Shown here piece after piece: positions 8,973 to 17,428 of a DNA stretch of 64,000 nt. Origin of the DNA: Paenibacillus sp. TCA20 (GTDB lineage Bacteria > Bacillota > Bacilli > Paenibacillales > Paenibacillaceae); NCBI RefSeq assembly GCF_000732325.1, contig NZ_BBIW01000011.1, forward strand, positions 62,001 to 126,000. Reading direction: 5' to 3'. The notes under the pieces are model-generated. The model did no database searches. It was not told where the DNA came from and saw only the letters and a program-made list of their open reading frames with translations. Numbering within the stretch: the stretch's first letter is position 1; every line of letters begins with the position of its first letter. A program made the position numbers and the translations under genes.

Positions 8973-10175
8973 ATGATTATAAAACCTAGAACACGCGGCT
9001 TTATATGTACAACCGCACATCCAGTCGGATGCGCGCGCCAGGTGGAGGAGCAAATTAAATACGTACAGGCTCAGCCGCAAATCAATGGCGGACCGAAGAA
9101 CGTGCTAATACTTGGCGCTTCTACAGGCTACGGCCTGTCCTCCCGCATCGTTGCTGCCTTTGGTGCAGGTGCCAACACGATCGGAGTATACCGTCCAAGT
9201 GCAGGAAGTGAAAAAAGAACTGCGTCGGCGGGCTGGTATAACTCCGCTGCATTCGAGCAGGCCGCTAACGCCGCTGGACTTAAGTCTTATAGTGTGAACG
9301 GAGATGCCTTCACGGACGAAACAAAACAAAAAACAGTAGAGGTCATTCGTGAGCAGCTGGGACAGGTCGATCTTGTCGTCTATAGTGTAGCTGCGCCAAG
9401 ACGTTTGGATCCTGCTACAGGAGAAATGGTGAACTCTGTACTGAAACCGATCGGAGATGCCTTCACGAACAAAACGGTTAACTTCCATACCGGTGAAGTT
9501 ACCGAAGTAACGATTGAGCCCGCAACCGAGGAAGAAGTGCGCAATACCGTAACCGTAATGGGCGGTGACGATTGGAAGCTGTGGATTAAGGCGCTGAAGG
9601 ACGGAGGCGTGCTGGCAGACCATGCGACGACAATTGCCTATTCCTATATCGGCTCTGAGATTACCCGTGCTATTTACCGTGAAGGATCCATCGGTCAGGC
9701 GAAGGATCATCTGGAGGCGACAGCACATCAGCTGAACGAGGAGCTGTCCAGTACGGGCGGACGTGCTTATGTTGCTGTAAGCAAAGCGCTGGTGACCCAG
9801 TCCAGCTCGGCAATTCCGATCGTTCCTCTATATGTATCTGCCTTGTACAAGGTGATGAAGGAAAAAGGATTGCATGAAGGTACCATTGAACAGATGTACC
9901 GCTTATTTGCAGATCGTCTGTATCATAACGAGCCAGCTCTGGTTGATGAAGCAGGACGTATTCGTATCGATGATTGGGAGCTGCAAGAAGATGTACAGGA
10001 AGAGGTTCTTTGCATCTGGTCTGAGGTCAACAGTGACAACATCTATGACATCTCGGACCTGAAGGGATATAACCAGGAGTTCTTCCAGCTGTTTGGATTC
10101 GAGACGGATGGTGTCGACTATGAGAGCGATGTAAATCCAGACGTCCAAATACCGGGTGCCTACAAAGTAGAATAG
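8973..10175 (+). CDS. fabV: Trans-2-enoyl-CoA / enoyl-ACP reductase FabV
   Basis: NADH-dependent reductase that saturates trans-2-enoyl thioesters in the last step of fatty-acid elongation. FabV enzymes are intrinsically poorly sensitive to triclosan. 400 residues starting MIIKPRTRGFICTTAHP, the family N-terminus. The cofactor motif is GASTGYGLSSR. The catalytic Tyr-x8-Lys falls at Y235 and K244, the same numbering as characterised FabV proteins. ATG 8973 is chosen over an in-frame ATG 48 bp upstream because of this N-terminus and GAGGAA upstream. It is a single gene with its own terminator. Confidence 0.93.
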   Translation: MIIKPRTRGFICTTAHPVGCARQVEEQIKYVQAQPQINGGPKNVLILGASTGYGLSSRIVAAFGAGANTIGVYRPSAGSEKRTASAGWYNSAAFEQAANAAGLKSYSVNGDAFTDETKQKTVEVIREQLGQVDLVVYSVAAPRRLDPATGEMVNSVLKPIGDAFTNKTVNFHTGEVTEVTIEPATEEEVRNTVTVMGGDDWKLWIKALKDGGVLADHATTIAYSYIGSEITRAIYREGSIGQAKDHLEATAHQLNEELSSTGGRAYVAVSKALVTQSSSAIPIVPLYVSALYKVMKEKGLHEGTIEQMYRLFADRLYHNEPALVDEAGRIRIDDWELQEDVQEEVLCIWSEVNSDNIYDISDLKGYNQEFFQLFGFETDGVDYESDVNPDVQIPGAYKVE

Positions 10176-10204
10176 GCCAGCAAGCTGCTGTGCGACCCGT
10201 AATC

Positions 10205-10239
10205 GCCCCTCTGGATCATAATCCAGGGGGCTTTTTTTT
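10205..10239 (+). terminator. Intrinsic terminator after fabV
   Basis: GCCCCT(C)TGGAT pairs with ATCCAGGGGGC across loop CATA, followed by eight T. Confidence 0.85.
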
Positions 10240-10296
10240 GCATGCCGATTCAATATCTATGATAAGCAAGTGATGAATTTCATATGAAAATAAGGA

Positions 10297-10325
10297 TTGA
10301 CATGCTCCATATCCGTTGGTATGAT
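10297..10325 (+). promoter_or_regulatory. Strong sigma-A promoter of the transporter leader
   Basis: Perfect TTGACA (10297-10302), 17-bp spacer, TATGAT (10320-10325). The start site would be near 10332, over 160 bp before the permease ATG. Confidence 0.75.
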
Positions 10326-10331
10326 TTACCT

Positions 10332-10433
10332 CAATAACATATCAATTCGATGGGAATTATAAGATTTGACATTGTTCTCACCGTCTACCGTACAAACGGA
10401 GGCATTTTCGATTCATGAAGATGCCTCTTTTTT
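10332..10433 (+). promoter_or_regulatory. Transporter leader RNA ending in a terminator (candidate attenuator)
   Basis: About 100 nt from the predicted start to a 12-bp hairpin (10399-10410 with 10416-10427, two wobble pairs) followed by TTTTTT. A smaller hairpin AATTC/GAATT lies at about 10344-10357, and CCGT/ACGG can pair at 10381-10399, sharing a base with the terminator stem. There is no ORF with a ribosome binding site inside. The position between a strong promoter and the transporter genes suggests conditional termination. I tested it by eye against purine, SAM, TPP and guanidine-I consensus sequences without a match. Confidence 0.45.
10399..10433 (+). terminator. Intrinsic terminator inside the transporter leader
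   Basis: GAGGCATTTTCG pairs with TGAAGATGCCTC around loop ATTCA, then six T. Confidence 0.75.
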
Positions 10434-10494
10434 GTACCCATTTTTCCTCACACACCGTATGTCCCATCATCCACCCCATTAAGGAGGTCAGCTT

Positions 10495-11343
10495 ATGATT
10501 GAGCAAGGAAAATCTTTAGGCACCAAAATAAAGCCTGCAGCTACAAGTAATAAACACCGTAAGGCTAAACCTTCAAGAACAAGTCAACTCAGCTCCATTC
10601 TGTTAGGCGTTCTCGTTCCAGGCTCCATTCTGATTCTATGGCAGATCGCAGGAGGCTTCGGATGGATCTCAAGCACCATGCTCCCTACCCCGCTGCAAAT
10701 TGCATTATCCTTCAGAGACCTGATCATCTCGGGCGAACTGTTTGGTCACATGCAAATCAGTATCGCTAGAGCAGCAAGCGGTTTTCTGTTGGGTGCTGGG
10801 TTAGGTCTCGTATTCGGGACCCTTGTCGGCTTCCTGCGCAGGTTCGAGCAGACCTTAGATCCCACCTTTCAAATGCTGCGTATGATCCCCCACCTGGCAC
10901 TCACTCCGTTATTTATTCTGTGGTTTGGCTTTGGTGAGACCTCCAAAATATTGCTCATTGCCAAAGGCGCCTTTTTCCCGATGTATGTAAATACCTTTCT
11001 AGGTATTCGTGGTGTTGACCTTAAGCTGTTTGAGGTTGCCAAGGTGCTCGAGTTCAGTCGTTTCAAGCAGTTGATCCGGCTCGTATTACCCGCTGCACTG
11101 CCTAACATCCTGCTTGGACTTCGTTTATCTCTCGGCGTTGCCTGGCTGGGACTTGTTGTAGCTGAGCTGATGGGCTCCAGTGAGGGAATCGGGTACATGA
11201 TACAGGATGCACGTCAATTCACGCAGACGTCTGTGGTGTTTGTCGGTATTATCATCTTTGCCGCAGTAGGAAAAATCACGGACTCCTTCGTCCGGTACTT
11301 AGAAAGAAGGCTGCTTCGCTGGCGGGACAGCTTCAATGGATAA
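10495..11343 (+). CDS. ABC transporter permease, SsuC/TauC-like
   Basis: 282 residues with a basic cytoplasmic N-terminus and about six membrane helices (BPD_transp_1 fold). The EAA loop that contacts the ATPase is seen in FEVAKVLEFSRFKQLIRLVL. The sequence LPTPLQIALSF and the segment MIPHLALTPLFILWFGFGE are characteristic of the nitrate/sulfonate/taurine permease family. AAGGAGGTCAGCTT precedes the ATG. It is followed 20 bp later by the binding protein. No ATPase gene is adjacent, so it must borrow one, possibly that at 31781-32587. Confidence 0.85.
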   Translation: MIEQGKSLGTKIKPAATSNKHRKAKPSRTSQLSSILLGVLVPGSILILWQIAGGFGWISSTMLPTPLQIALSFRDLIISGELFGHMQISIARAASGFLLGAGLGLVFGTLVGFLRRFEQTLDPTFQMLRMIPHLALTPLFILWFGFGETSKILLIAKGAFFPMYVNTFLGIRGVDLKLFEVAKVLEFSRFKQLIRLVLPAALPNILLGLRLSLGVAWLGLVVAELMGSSEGIGYMIQDARQFTQTSVVFVGIIIFAAVGKITDSFVRYLERRLLRWRDSFNG

Positions 11344-11363
11344 ATGAGAGGAGCTTGATAACG

Positions 11364-12428
11364 ATGTCTGATCAAATAAAGAAAAAACGACACAATATCA
11401 CCATTTTACTGGCAGCGCTCATGGTCCTGCTCATGTTAAGTGGTTGTGCCAATCAAGGCGGCAGCACTGCCGATGTGGCAGGAGCCGTCAGCCCCGGAGA
11501 TAAGGTTGTCATCAATATTGGAGTTCAAGGAGCCACCGGCATTTTCTCCTATGCAAGAGACACGAAGGCTTTTGAAAAAGCATTTGAACAGGTGGGTGCC
11601 GAGGTGAAATGGCATGAGTTCGCGAGCGGTCCACCCCATTTTGAAGCACTCGCATCCGGCAGACTGGATTTTGGCAGTACGGGCGGTACACCCGTCATTG
11701 CAGGTCAGACCGGAGGGATCGACTTCAAAGCGATTGCTGTCACCGGTGACGGTAAGAAAGGAAATGCCATTCTCGTACCTGAGGGCAGTGATATCCAGCG
11801 CATCGAGGATTTGAAAGGAAAGAAAATTGCCGTAGCCAAAGGCAGCAGTGCCTACAATTTTCTGTTCCAGGTCATTAATACCGTGGGACTCACTGGAGAT
11901 GACATCGAGCTGATCCAGCTTCAGCCGGATGAAGCGAGGCCTGCCCTCGACTCCAAAGCAGTGGACGCATGGTCTGTCTGGGAGCCTTATGTGACTACAG
12001 CTACCACGCAGACAGGCGCGCAGGTTCTTGTTGACGGTGAACAATTAAACCTATTGGCACCCGGTTTTCTCATCGCACGCACCGGCTTTATCGAGACTCA
12101 TCCGGAGCTGACCGTGACTTTCCTCAAGACCTACGAACAGCTAAGGCAGTATTATGAGAGTCATGTCGAGGAGGTTGCAGCCCATTTTGGACAAACAAAA
12201 AACGTAGATGCGGACATGCTCGTGAAAATTATGAATAACAACACCTCTCTCCTGTCCCCAATTACACCTGAATTTGCAGCCGCACATCAGGAGCAGGCAG
12301 ACTTCCTCTATTCCATTAATGCGATCGACAAACAGCTCGACACCTCCTTAGTCCTTGAGAACAAATATATTGAACAGGCACTTAAGGAGCTTGAAGAGGA
12401 AGGAAAGCTAGAAACAGATACAAATTAA
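11364..12428 (+). CDS. SsuA/NMT1-like substrate-binding lipoprotein
   Basis: 354 residues. A lipoprotein signal peptide ends in the lipobox LSGC near residue 28. The mature protein shows the SsuA-type pattern: INIGVQGATG, FASGPPHFEALASGRLDFG, DLKGKKIAVAKGSSAYNFL and VDAWSVWEPY. These proteins bind aliphatic sulfonates, taurine or related small anions; the ligand here is not known. ATG 11364 follows GAGAGGAGC at a good distance. An in-frame TTG at 11355 touches that site and is unlikely. Confidence 0.83.
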   Translation: MSDQIKKKRHNITILLAALMVLLMLSGCANQGGSTADVAGAVSPGDKVVINIGVQGATGIFSYARDTKAFEKAFEQVGAEVKWHEFASGPPHFEALASGRLDFGSTGGTPVIAGQTGGIDFKAIAVTGDGKKGNAILVPEGSDIQRIEDLKGKKIAVAKGSSAYNFLFQVINTVGLTGDDIELIQLQPDEARPALDSKAVDAWSVWEPYVTTATTQTGAQVLVDGEQLNLLAPGFLIARTGFIETHPELTVTFLKTYEQLRQYYESHVEEVAAHFGQTKNVDADMLVKIMNNNTSLLSPITPEFAAAHQEQADFLYSINAIDKQLDTSLVLENKYIEQALKELEEEGKLETDTN

Positions 12429-12556
12429 AGAGTTAAAGAGCAATTCGCTTCAGTCCCATTTGTTTTCTTCTTCCATTCCCTTAAAATAGGATCATGTATG
12501 TTCACCCCTGCATATTAAAGACAGCAGGGGTATTTCCATGACAATGGAGGCACCTG

Positions 12557-13441
12557 ATGAAAACAGATAAACCTTATGGCATCTATGGGTTCCGCTTCAC
12601 AGAAGCTCTACAGCATCCTTTTTGCTACCTCTATGCGGTTGGCTACGACAAGATCAACCATGCCGATTACTACTGGAATGGGCTGGAGCGTACGGACGGC
12701 CCGTTATTTCTAATCCAATACACCACCGAAGGCCAAGGCGTATTCAGATCAAATGAACAAGCCTTCGAAATGACTTCTGGCAGTGCTTTTCTGGCGGAAA
12801 TTCCAAGTGCTCACGAGTATTATTGGAGTGAAGGGAGTGAACCGTGGGAATTTTATTTCTTGCTCATCCGTCCTGCCCTGATTGCACCTTTCTGGGAAGA
12901 AATAAAGCAAAAGCTCGGCAGCGTCCCCTCTCTTCCTCCAGTAAGCCGTCCGGTAAAGCTGCTGCGTGAAATATATACCGAAGCAAGAGCTGGACGAATT
13001 ACAGATCCTTACCATGCATCCTCAATGGTCTATCAATTTATACTAGAGCTCAGCAGGTATGCGAGTCATGAGCACAAGCATCGTGACGGCTGGCCGGACA
13101 GCATCCGGCTTACTGTAGATTATCTCGAGATCAATTACGACCAGATGATCAGCCTGGATCAGCTTGCAAGTGAGCTCCACATCTCCAAATATCACTTGCT
13201 CAGACTCTTCTCTCGTACGGTGGGTATGACTCCAAATGAATATCTAAACAAAGTCAGACTCGAAAGGGCCGTGGAACTGCTCAGAAGACCTGATTTGAGT
13301 GTTGCACAGGTCGCTGAAGCAGTCGGTTTTTCGAGCAGCAGCTATTTCATTCGAGTCTTTCATCACAAAACAGGACAAACCCCAGGATCGTTCCGTGAAC
13401 GAGACCACCGGTTAAATTATGACCGCCTCTTCTTTGATTAG
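12557..13441 (+). CDS. AraC family transcriptional regulator
   Basis: 294 residues. The N-terminal cupin-like ligand domain (about 30-150) is followed by the two-HTH AraC domain (about 185-285) with ISKYHLLRLFSRTVGMTPNE and the signature SVAQVAEAVGFSSSSYFIRV. It sits 132 bp upstream of an alpha-galactosidase on the same strand, so it probably activates that gene in response to an alpha-galactoside. AATGGAGGCACCTG precedes the ATG. A hairpin ACCCCTGC/GCAGGGGT at 12504-12531, without a strong T-run, may be the end of the preceding transcript or part of this leader. Confidence 0.87.
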   Translation: MKTDKPYGIYGFRFTEALQHPFCYLYAVGYDKINHADYYWNGLERTDGPLFLIQYTTEGQGVFRSNEQAFEMTSGSAFLAEIPSAHEYYWSEGSEPWEFYFLLIRPALIAPFWEEIKQKLGSVPSLPPVSRPVKLLREIYTEARAGRITDPYHASSMVYQFILELSRYASHEHKHRDGWPDSIRLTVDYLEINYDQMISLDQLASELHISKYHLLRLFSRTVGMTPNEYLNKVRLERAVELLRRPDLSVAQVAEAVGFSSSSYFIRVFHHKTGQTPGSFRERDHRLNYDRLFFD

Positions 13442-13573
13442 AGCAATATTTTACTATTAAACACGTTTTATTATTATAGATTTCTGTACTCCCTGCCTTC
13501 TACAATATTGAATAAGAGCTATTTTTTATTATTTAGATTTCAATACATGAAAGAGGCAAAGGAGAAGATCAAT

Positions 13574-14860
13574 ATGTCACATCGAGATTATGCCAAGACA
13601 CCGCCTATGGGCTGGAACAGCTGGGATTGTTACGGAGCAGCAGTCACAGAAGCCGAGATCAGAGGCAATGCGGAATATATGGCCAAGCACTTAAAGCCTT
13701 ATGGCTGGGAATACGTTGTTGTCGATATACAGTGGTATGAGCCGCATGCCAATTCATCCATCTACCGGAAATTTGTCCCGCTTGAAATGGATGAATATTC
13801 ACGTCTGATGCCGGCCGTCAATCGCTTCCCTTCTGCACAGGGCGGGGCTGGCTTCAAACCGCTCGCAGACTATGTGCACAGCCTTGGACTCAAATTCGGA
13901 ATTCATATCATGCGGGGAATTCCCAGACAAGCTGCTCACGCGGCAACGAAGATCAAGGGCTCCGAGCAGAATGCAAGAGATATCGCCCATCCGAACTCCA
14001 TCTGTCCCTGGAATACGGATATGTACGGTGTCGATGCTTCACAGGAAGGAGCAGCTGCCTACTATCGCTCACTGTTTGAATTGTATGCCGAATGGGGCGT
14101 TGATTTCGTTAAAGTCGATGATATTGCGGCTTCCCGACTGTACGACCCTCACCTGCCGGAGATCCAGCTAATTCATGATGCCATTGAACATTGTGGGCGT
14201 GAAATGGTACTCAGTCTCTCCCCAGGTCCTGCCAAAGTGGAGCATGCCAATTATCTGGAACAGTACGCCAACATGTGGCGAATGACAGATGATTTCTGGG
14301 ATCATTGGAGCCTGCTGCTGGATATGTTCGACCGCTGTAAGGCCTGGGAAGGACGCCCTGCTCCCGGCAACTGGCCGGATTGTGATATGCTGCCGCTTGG
14401 ACACATTGGAATTCGTTCAGTGGATGGCGGAGGAAGTGATCGATGGACCCGATTTACCAAAGACGAGCAGATTACAATGATGACCTTATGGTCTATCTTC
14501 CGCTCACCGCTTATGTTCGGCGGGGAACTGCGCGACAACGATGACTGGACATTATCCCTCATTACGAATCAAGAAGTACTGCATATGCATCAGCACAGTC
14601 ATGATGCCAGACAGATTAGCCGTACAGAGCAGAGCATCGTATGGTCCGCTCAGGAAGGTGACAGCACCCTATATGCTGCATTGTTTAACATCGGGGAAAC
14701 CGCAAATGAAATCGTCGTTAACCTTGACGAGCTGGGTCTTCAGCGTCAGGATGTAGAGCTTGTGGATCTGTGGAATGGAAGCCGGACACGGACTGGGAAT
14801 GGAGTTATAAAAGCAGAAGTTCCCGCCCATGGTGCGGTATTATACCGAATCTCCTTTTAA
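13574..14860 (+). CDS. Alpha-galactosidase, glycoside hydrolase family 27
   Basis: 428 residues. It starts MSHRDYAKTPPMGWNSWDCY, the GH27 entry motif. The nucleophile Asp is in VDFVKVDDIA (near residue 182) and the acid/base Asp in WRMTDDFWDHW (near 240). A small beta-sandwich C-terminal domain follows. There is no signal peptide, so it would act in the cytoplasm on imported melibiose- or raffinose-type sugars. ATG 13574 follows AAAGGAG. A 22-codon upstream extension starting at 13508 is less likely. The AraC gene directly upstream is the likely regulator, and released galactose could enter the galK-galE-galT pathway encoded later in the window. Confidence 0.88.
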   Translation: MSHRDYAKTPPMGWNSWDCYGAAVTEAEIRGNAEYMAKHLKPYGWEYVVVDIQWYEPHANSSIYRKFVPLEMDEYSRLMPAVNRFPSAQGGAGFKPLADYVHSLGLKFGIHIMRGIPRQAAHAATKIKGSEQNARDIAHPNSICPWNTDMYGVDASQEGAAAYYRSLFELYAEWGVDFVKVDDIAASRLYDPHLPEIQLIHDAIEHCGREMVLSLSPGPAKVEHANYLEQYANMWRMTDDFWDHWSLLLDMFDRCKAWEGRPAPGNWPDCDMLPLGHIGIRSVDGGGSDRWTRFTKDEQITMMTLWSIFRSPLMFGGELRDNDDWTLSLITNQEVLHMHQHSHDARQISRTEQSIVWSAQEGDSTLYAALFNIGETANEIVVNLDELGLQRQDVELVDLWNGSRTRTGNGVIKAEVPAHGAVLYRISF

Positions 14861-14878
14861 ATGAGATAACTCAAATAA

Positions 14879-14916
14879 ACCGTACTCTCTGTTAGCTCCT
14901 GGGGTACGGTTTTCTT
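14879..14916 (+). terminator. Intrinsic terminator after alpha-galactosidase
   Basis: ACCGTAC (14879-14885) pairs with GTACGGT (14904-14910), followed by TTTCTT. Confidence 0.65.
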
Positions 14917-15055
14917 ATGCCATTATTAGCGCTCACTCTAATGTCTGCCCGATTTGCTAACTCCTCATTGTTCAGCAGCATATATATAACTGAAGATGAT
15001 ACACACTTCTCAAATGAGTGGTCTAATGGATGACAAACGGAAAGGAGCAATATAC

Positions 15056-16174
15056 ATGCATATCGTGATGGTTAGCCCTGAGCAATTCCCCCTGCCGGGT
15101 AGCGGTTCTGTAGAAATCTGCATGCTCGCCATCGCCAGGGAGCTCTCTGTACACCATCAAATTACGATTATCAGCAAATTAACACCGCAGCTTCCTCCTG
15201 AGACATCTATTAATGATCATCTCGTTATCAAAAGAGTACCTGCTCTCAGCAGAAAGGATTATGCAGTAGAAGTAATTAAGTGCATCCAAACGCTGGATCA
15301 TGTGGATCTCATTCAAGTAGATAACCGTCCCCGCTGCATGGCAAAGATTAAACAGGCTTATCCGGATAAGCTCGTAGCTCTCTTTCTGCATTCCCTCACC
15401 TTTGTTCCTAAATCTACTTCAATCTCTTCCATGCTTCAAAGAGCTGATCTTATTATCGCAAACAGCCGCTCCTTAAAAAGACGGATTATAAGCCGATTCT
15501 CCCTGCCTTCCGATCGCATCATAACAATACCTTTGGGCGTCGATGTTCTTCGCTTCAGACCTCTAACTATGGAAGAAAAACAAATTCATATGGAGCGCTA
15601 CGGTATATCCCGTGATCGATTTAACGTACTGTTTGTTGGCAGAGTCATCCCTCAAAAAGGAATTCCGGTTATCCTGCGGGCCCTCCATCGAATACAGCCT
15701 TCCATCAAGACCCGGCTCATCATTGCCGGCAAGAGCAAGAACGCAGCTTATCCCGCCCGGCTTAAACAGCTTGCCAAAACACTCCGAATTGAGCTCCTTT
15801 TTCTAGGTGAAATTCAGCATGAACAAATCCACCAGCTGTATTCGCTTGCGGACTGCATCGTATGCCCTTCTCAGAAGCATGAGGCATTTGGACTGGTTAA
15901 TGTAGAGGCGCTAGCTTCGGGCATCCCCGTCATTGCTTCCAAAAATGGAGGGATCCGTGAAATCATCGAAGATGGTCATGACGGATTTTTAGTTACACAT
16001 TATAAGAATCCGCTTGGCTTTGCTAATCGGCTTGCTAGGCTTGCTAAGCACCCTGAGCTGGCTCAGTCCATGGGAGCAAACGGGAGAGAGAAAGCACTGC
16101 TCCATTATACCTGGCAAGCAACGGCTTCGCGGCTGGAAGCCACCTACCAGCACTTAACGGGCAACGAAGGATAA
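15056..16174 (+). CDS. Family 4 glycosyltransferase, CotSA-like
   Basis: 372 residues in the GT-B fold. The N-terminal lobe opens MHIVMVSPEQFPLPGSGSVE. The C-terminal GT1 domain has NVLFVGRVIPQKGI and the retaining-enzyme E-x7-E motif in HEAFGLVNVEALASG. It resembles spore-coat-associated glycosyltransferases of the CotSA/YtcC type, which fits the cotJ operon 0.7 kb further on; donor and acceptor are unknown. ATG 15056 follows AAAGGAG with 8 bp spacing; an in-frame ATG 60 bp upstream has no such site. Confidence 0.78.
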   Translation: MHIVMVSPEQFPLPGSGSVEICMLAIARELSVHHQITIISKLTPQLPPETSINDHLVIKRVPALSRKDYAVEVIKCIQTLDHVDLIQVDNRPRCMAKIKQAYPDKLVALFLHSLTFVPKSTSISSMLQRADLIIANSRSLKRRIISRFSLPSDRIITIPLGVDVLRFRPLTMEEKQIHMERYGISRDRFNVLFVGRVIPQKGIPVILRALHRIQPSIKTRLIIAGKSKNAAYPARLKQLAKTLRIELLFLGEIQHEQIHQLYSLADCIVCPSQKHEAFGLVNVEALASGIPVIASKNGGIREIIEDGHDGFLVTHYKNPLGFANRLARLAKHPELAQSMGANGREKALLHYTWQATASRLEATYQHLTGNEG

Positions 16175-16185
16175 GGCTTCAATCT

Positions 16186-16548
16186 CTAGATCCTTTCGGA
16201 TGTTCGATACATAATGAAGACTTCCTTCTCTTCCGCCCCTGGCATAGAGGTCACTTCTCTAAGCTCGATAATCGCCATATCTTGAAAAATAAATTGTACT
16301 ATACCCAGTGTTTGCTGCTTGAAGGTATCGTATATTCTTCCTGCGCTGCAGCAGCCTCTGGGTACGATTTCCGGACTATTTGCTATGTAACCGATTTGTC
16401 CATGAGGAGGCAGAACAACGCGAATCGCTTCAGAGTCGGACAAGTTATCTGGATCTTTAATTAGAAAAACAGGCTCTCCTACTCGTAATTTAGAGGAGTA
16501 CCGATGGTTCTTCATATCTGTTATTGCGGCATAAACTTTTTTATGCAC
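16186..16548 (-). CDS. Stand-alone HIRAN-domain protein
   Basis: 120 residues, almost entirely one HIRAN-like domain: VYAAITDMKNHRY near the start, the LRVGEPVFLIKDPDN strand and AIRVVLPPHGQIGYIA, which matches the 'N.D..AI.V....G..GY' core. In larger proteins HIRAN domains bind DNA 3' ends at stalled forks or breaks. Small stand-alone versions are less understood. The start is GTG 16548, chosen because AAAGGAGG lies 7 bp upstream; a longer in-frame reading to 16713 runs through AT-rich DNA and looks non-coding. Confidence 0.7.
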   Translation of the reverse strand: MHKKVYAAITDMKNHRYSSKLRVGEPVFLIKDPDNLSDSEAIRVVLPPHGQIGYIANSPEIVPRGCCSAGRIYDTFKQQTLGIVQFIFQDMAIIELREVTSMPGAEEKEVFIMYRTSERI

Positions 16549-16860
16549 GTAAATACCTCCTTTGCTCGTAGTAGTCAATGATAAGTTTATCGGTAACCGT
16601 TTTAGGTTTTTTACAGAAAAACAAAACTTTTGAACTATTTTATAAAAATATAAATCGAAAATACGGACCTTAAGACCTGATCTTATATAAAAGATACGGA
16701 GTTTGTATTTCATATTTTATCGTATTACCATGTTAAACTTTCGCAAATACGCAAATAGTTCAATCCTTTTTATTATACGTATGTGGACAAAACTGACTGG
16801 CATATACATCTTACAGATTCCATTGCTCTCTACTTTAGAGAAAGGTGTTGATCAAGCTTC
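16549..16860. other. AT-rich divergent region between HIRAN gene and cotJA
   Basis: 312 bp with no gene. It must hold promoters for both directions. CATATACAT at 16801-16809 faintly resembles a sporulation sigma -10 element, but no matching -35 was found, so I do not call a promoter. Confidence 0.3.
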
Positions 16861-17079
16861 ATGAATTCTTCCCACACACAGTTTAAATCGTATGAGCCCT
16901 TTGTTGGTCCGTTTGATCCGTGCCCTCCGATTCGTGTGAAATACTACAGCACACCGCCCAATCTATATCTAGGATTTCAGCCGCCTAACCTACCTCAGTT
17001 CAGTGCATTTGACGCATTGAAATACGGTACCTTGTGGAAAGCACTATATAGCCCGTATGATCCGCCAAAGAGCAAGTAA
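16861..17079 (+). CDS. cotJA: Spore coat associated protein CotJA
   Basis: 72 residues. The Pro/Tyr-rich composition with PFDPCPPIRVKYYSTPPNLY and FDALKYGTLWKALYSPYDPP is diagnostic for CotJA, an inner coat polypeptide made in the mother cell. It is the first gene of cotJABC. The ribosome binding site GAAAGGTG is somewhat distant from ATG 16861. In B. subtilis this operon is SigE-dependent; the promoter here is not evident. Confidence 0.9.
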   Translation: MNSSHTQFKSYEPFVGPFDPCPPIRVKYYSTPPNLYLGFQPPNLPQFSAFDALKYGTLWKALYSPYDPPKSK

Positions 17080-17138
17080 CTAGAGCAACTCTTGCACTGG
17101 ACCCGAGTAACAACCTGATAAGAAAGGGGCGAGTAGAT

Positions 17139-17405
17139 TTGAACCATACGGTTGACGAGAACTATTACAAATTGCTGCACGAGCTGCAGGCGCTGGATTT
17201 TGTGCTTGTCGAGTTGACTTTGTATTTGGATACGCACCCCGATGACCCTGCTGCACTTGAGCAGTTCAATCTGTATGCCAAAACGAGAAGAGAACTGGCC
17301 GATCAGTTTGAGGCTCTGTACGGTCCCCTGCTTCAATACGGTCAAAGCGGAGCACAGCAGTCTTCCTGGCAATGGGCCAAATCCCCTTGGCCATGGCAAG
17401 TCTAA
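17139..17405 (+). CDS. cotJB: Spore coat protein CotJB
   Basis: 88 residues with YYKLLHELQALDFVLVELTL, then LDTHPDDPAALEQFN, the conserved CotJB core. Its partner CotJC interacts with CotJA in the coat. Translation starts at TTG 17139 behind GAAAGGGGCGAG; no ATG is available nearby. It lies 59 bp after cotJA and 23 bp before cotJC. Confidence 0.9.
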   Translation: MNHTVDENYYKLLHELQALDFVLVELTLYLDTHPDDPAALEQFNLYAKTRRELADQFEALYGPLLQYGQSGAQQSSWQWAKSPWPWQV

Positions 17406-17428
17406 CGTAAAGGAGGCAAATTCATACC

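Noticed and set aside
10332..10433. Purine riboswitch in the transporter leader
   Set aside because: A stretch near 10375 faintly recalls the purine J2/3 sequence, but the P2/P3 loops and closing stem are absent.
16749..16815. Sporulation sigma (SigE/SigK) promoter before cotJA
   Set aside because: CATATACAT resembles a -10 element but no -35 element lies at the right distance.
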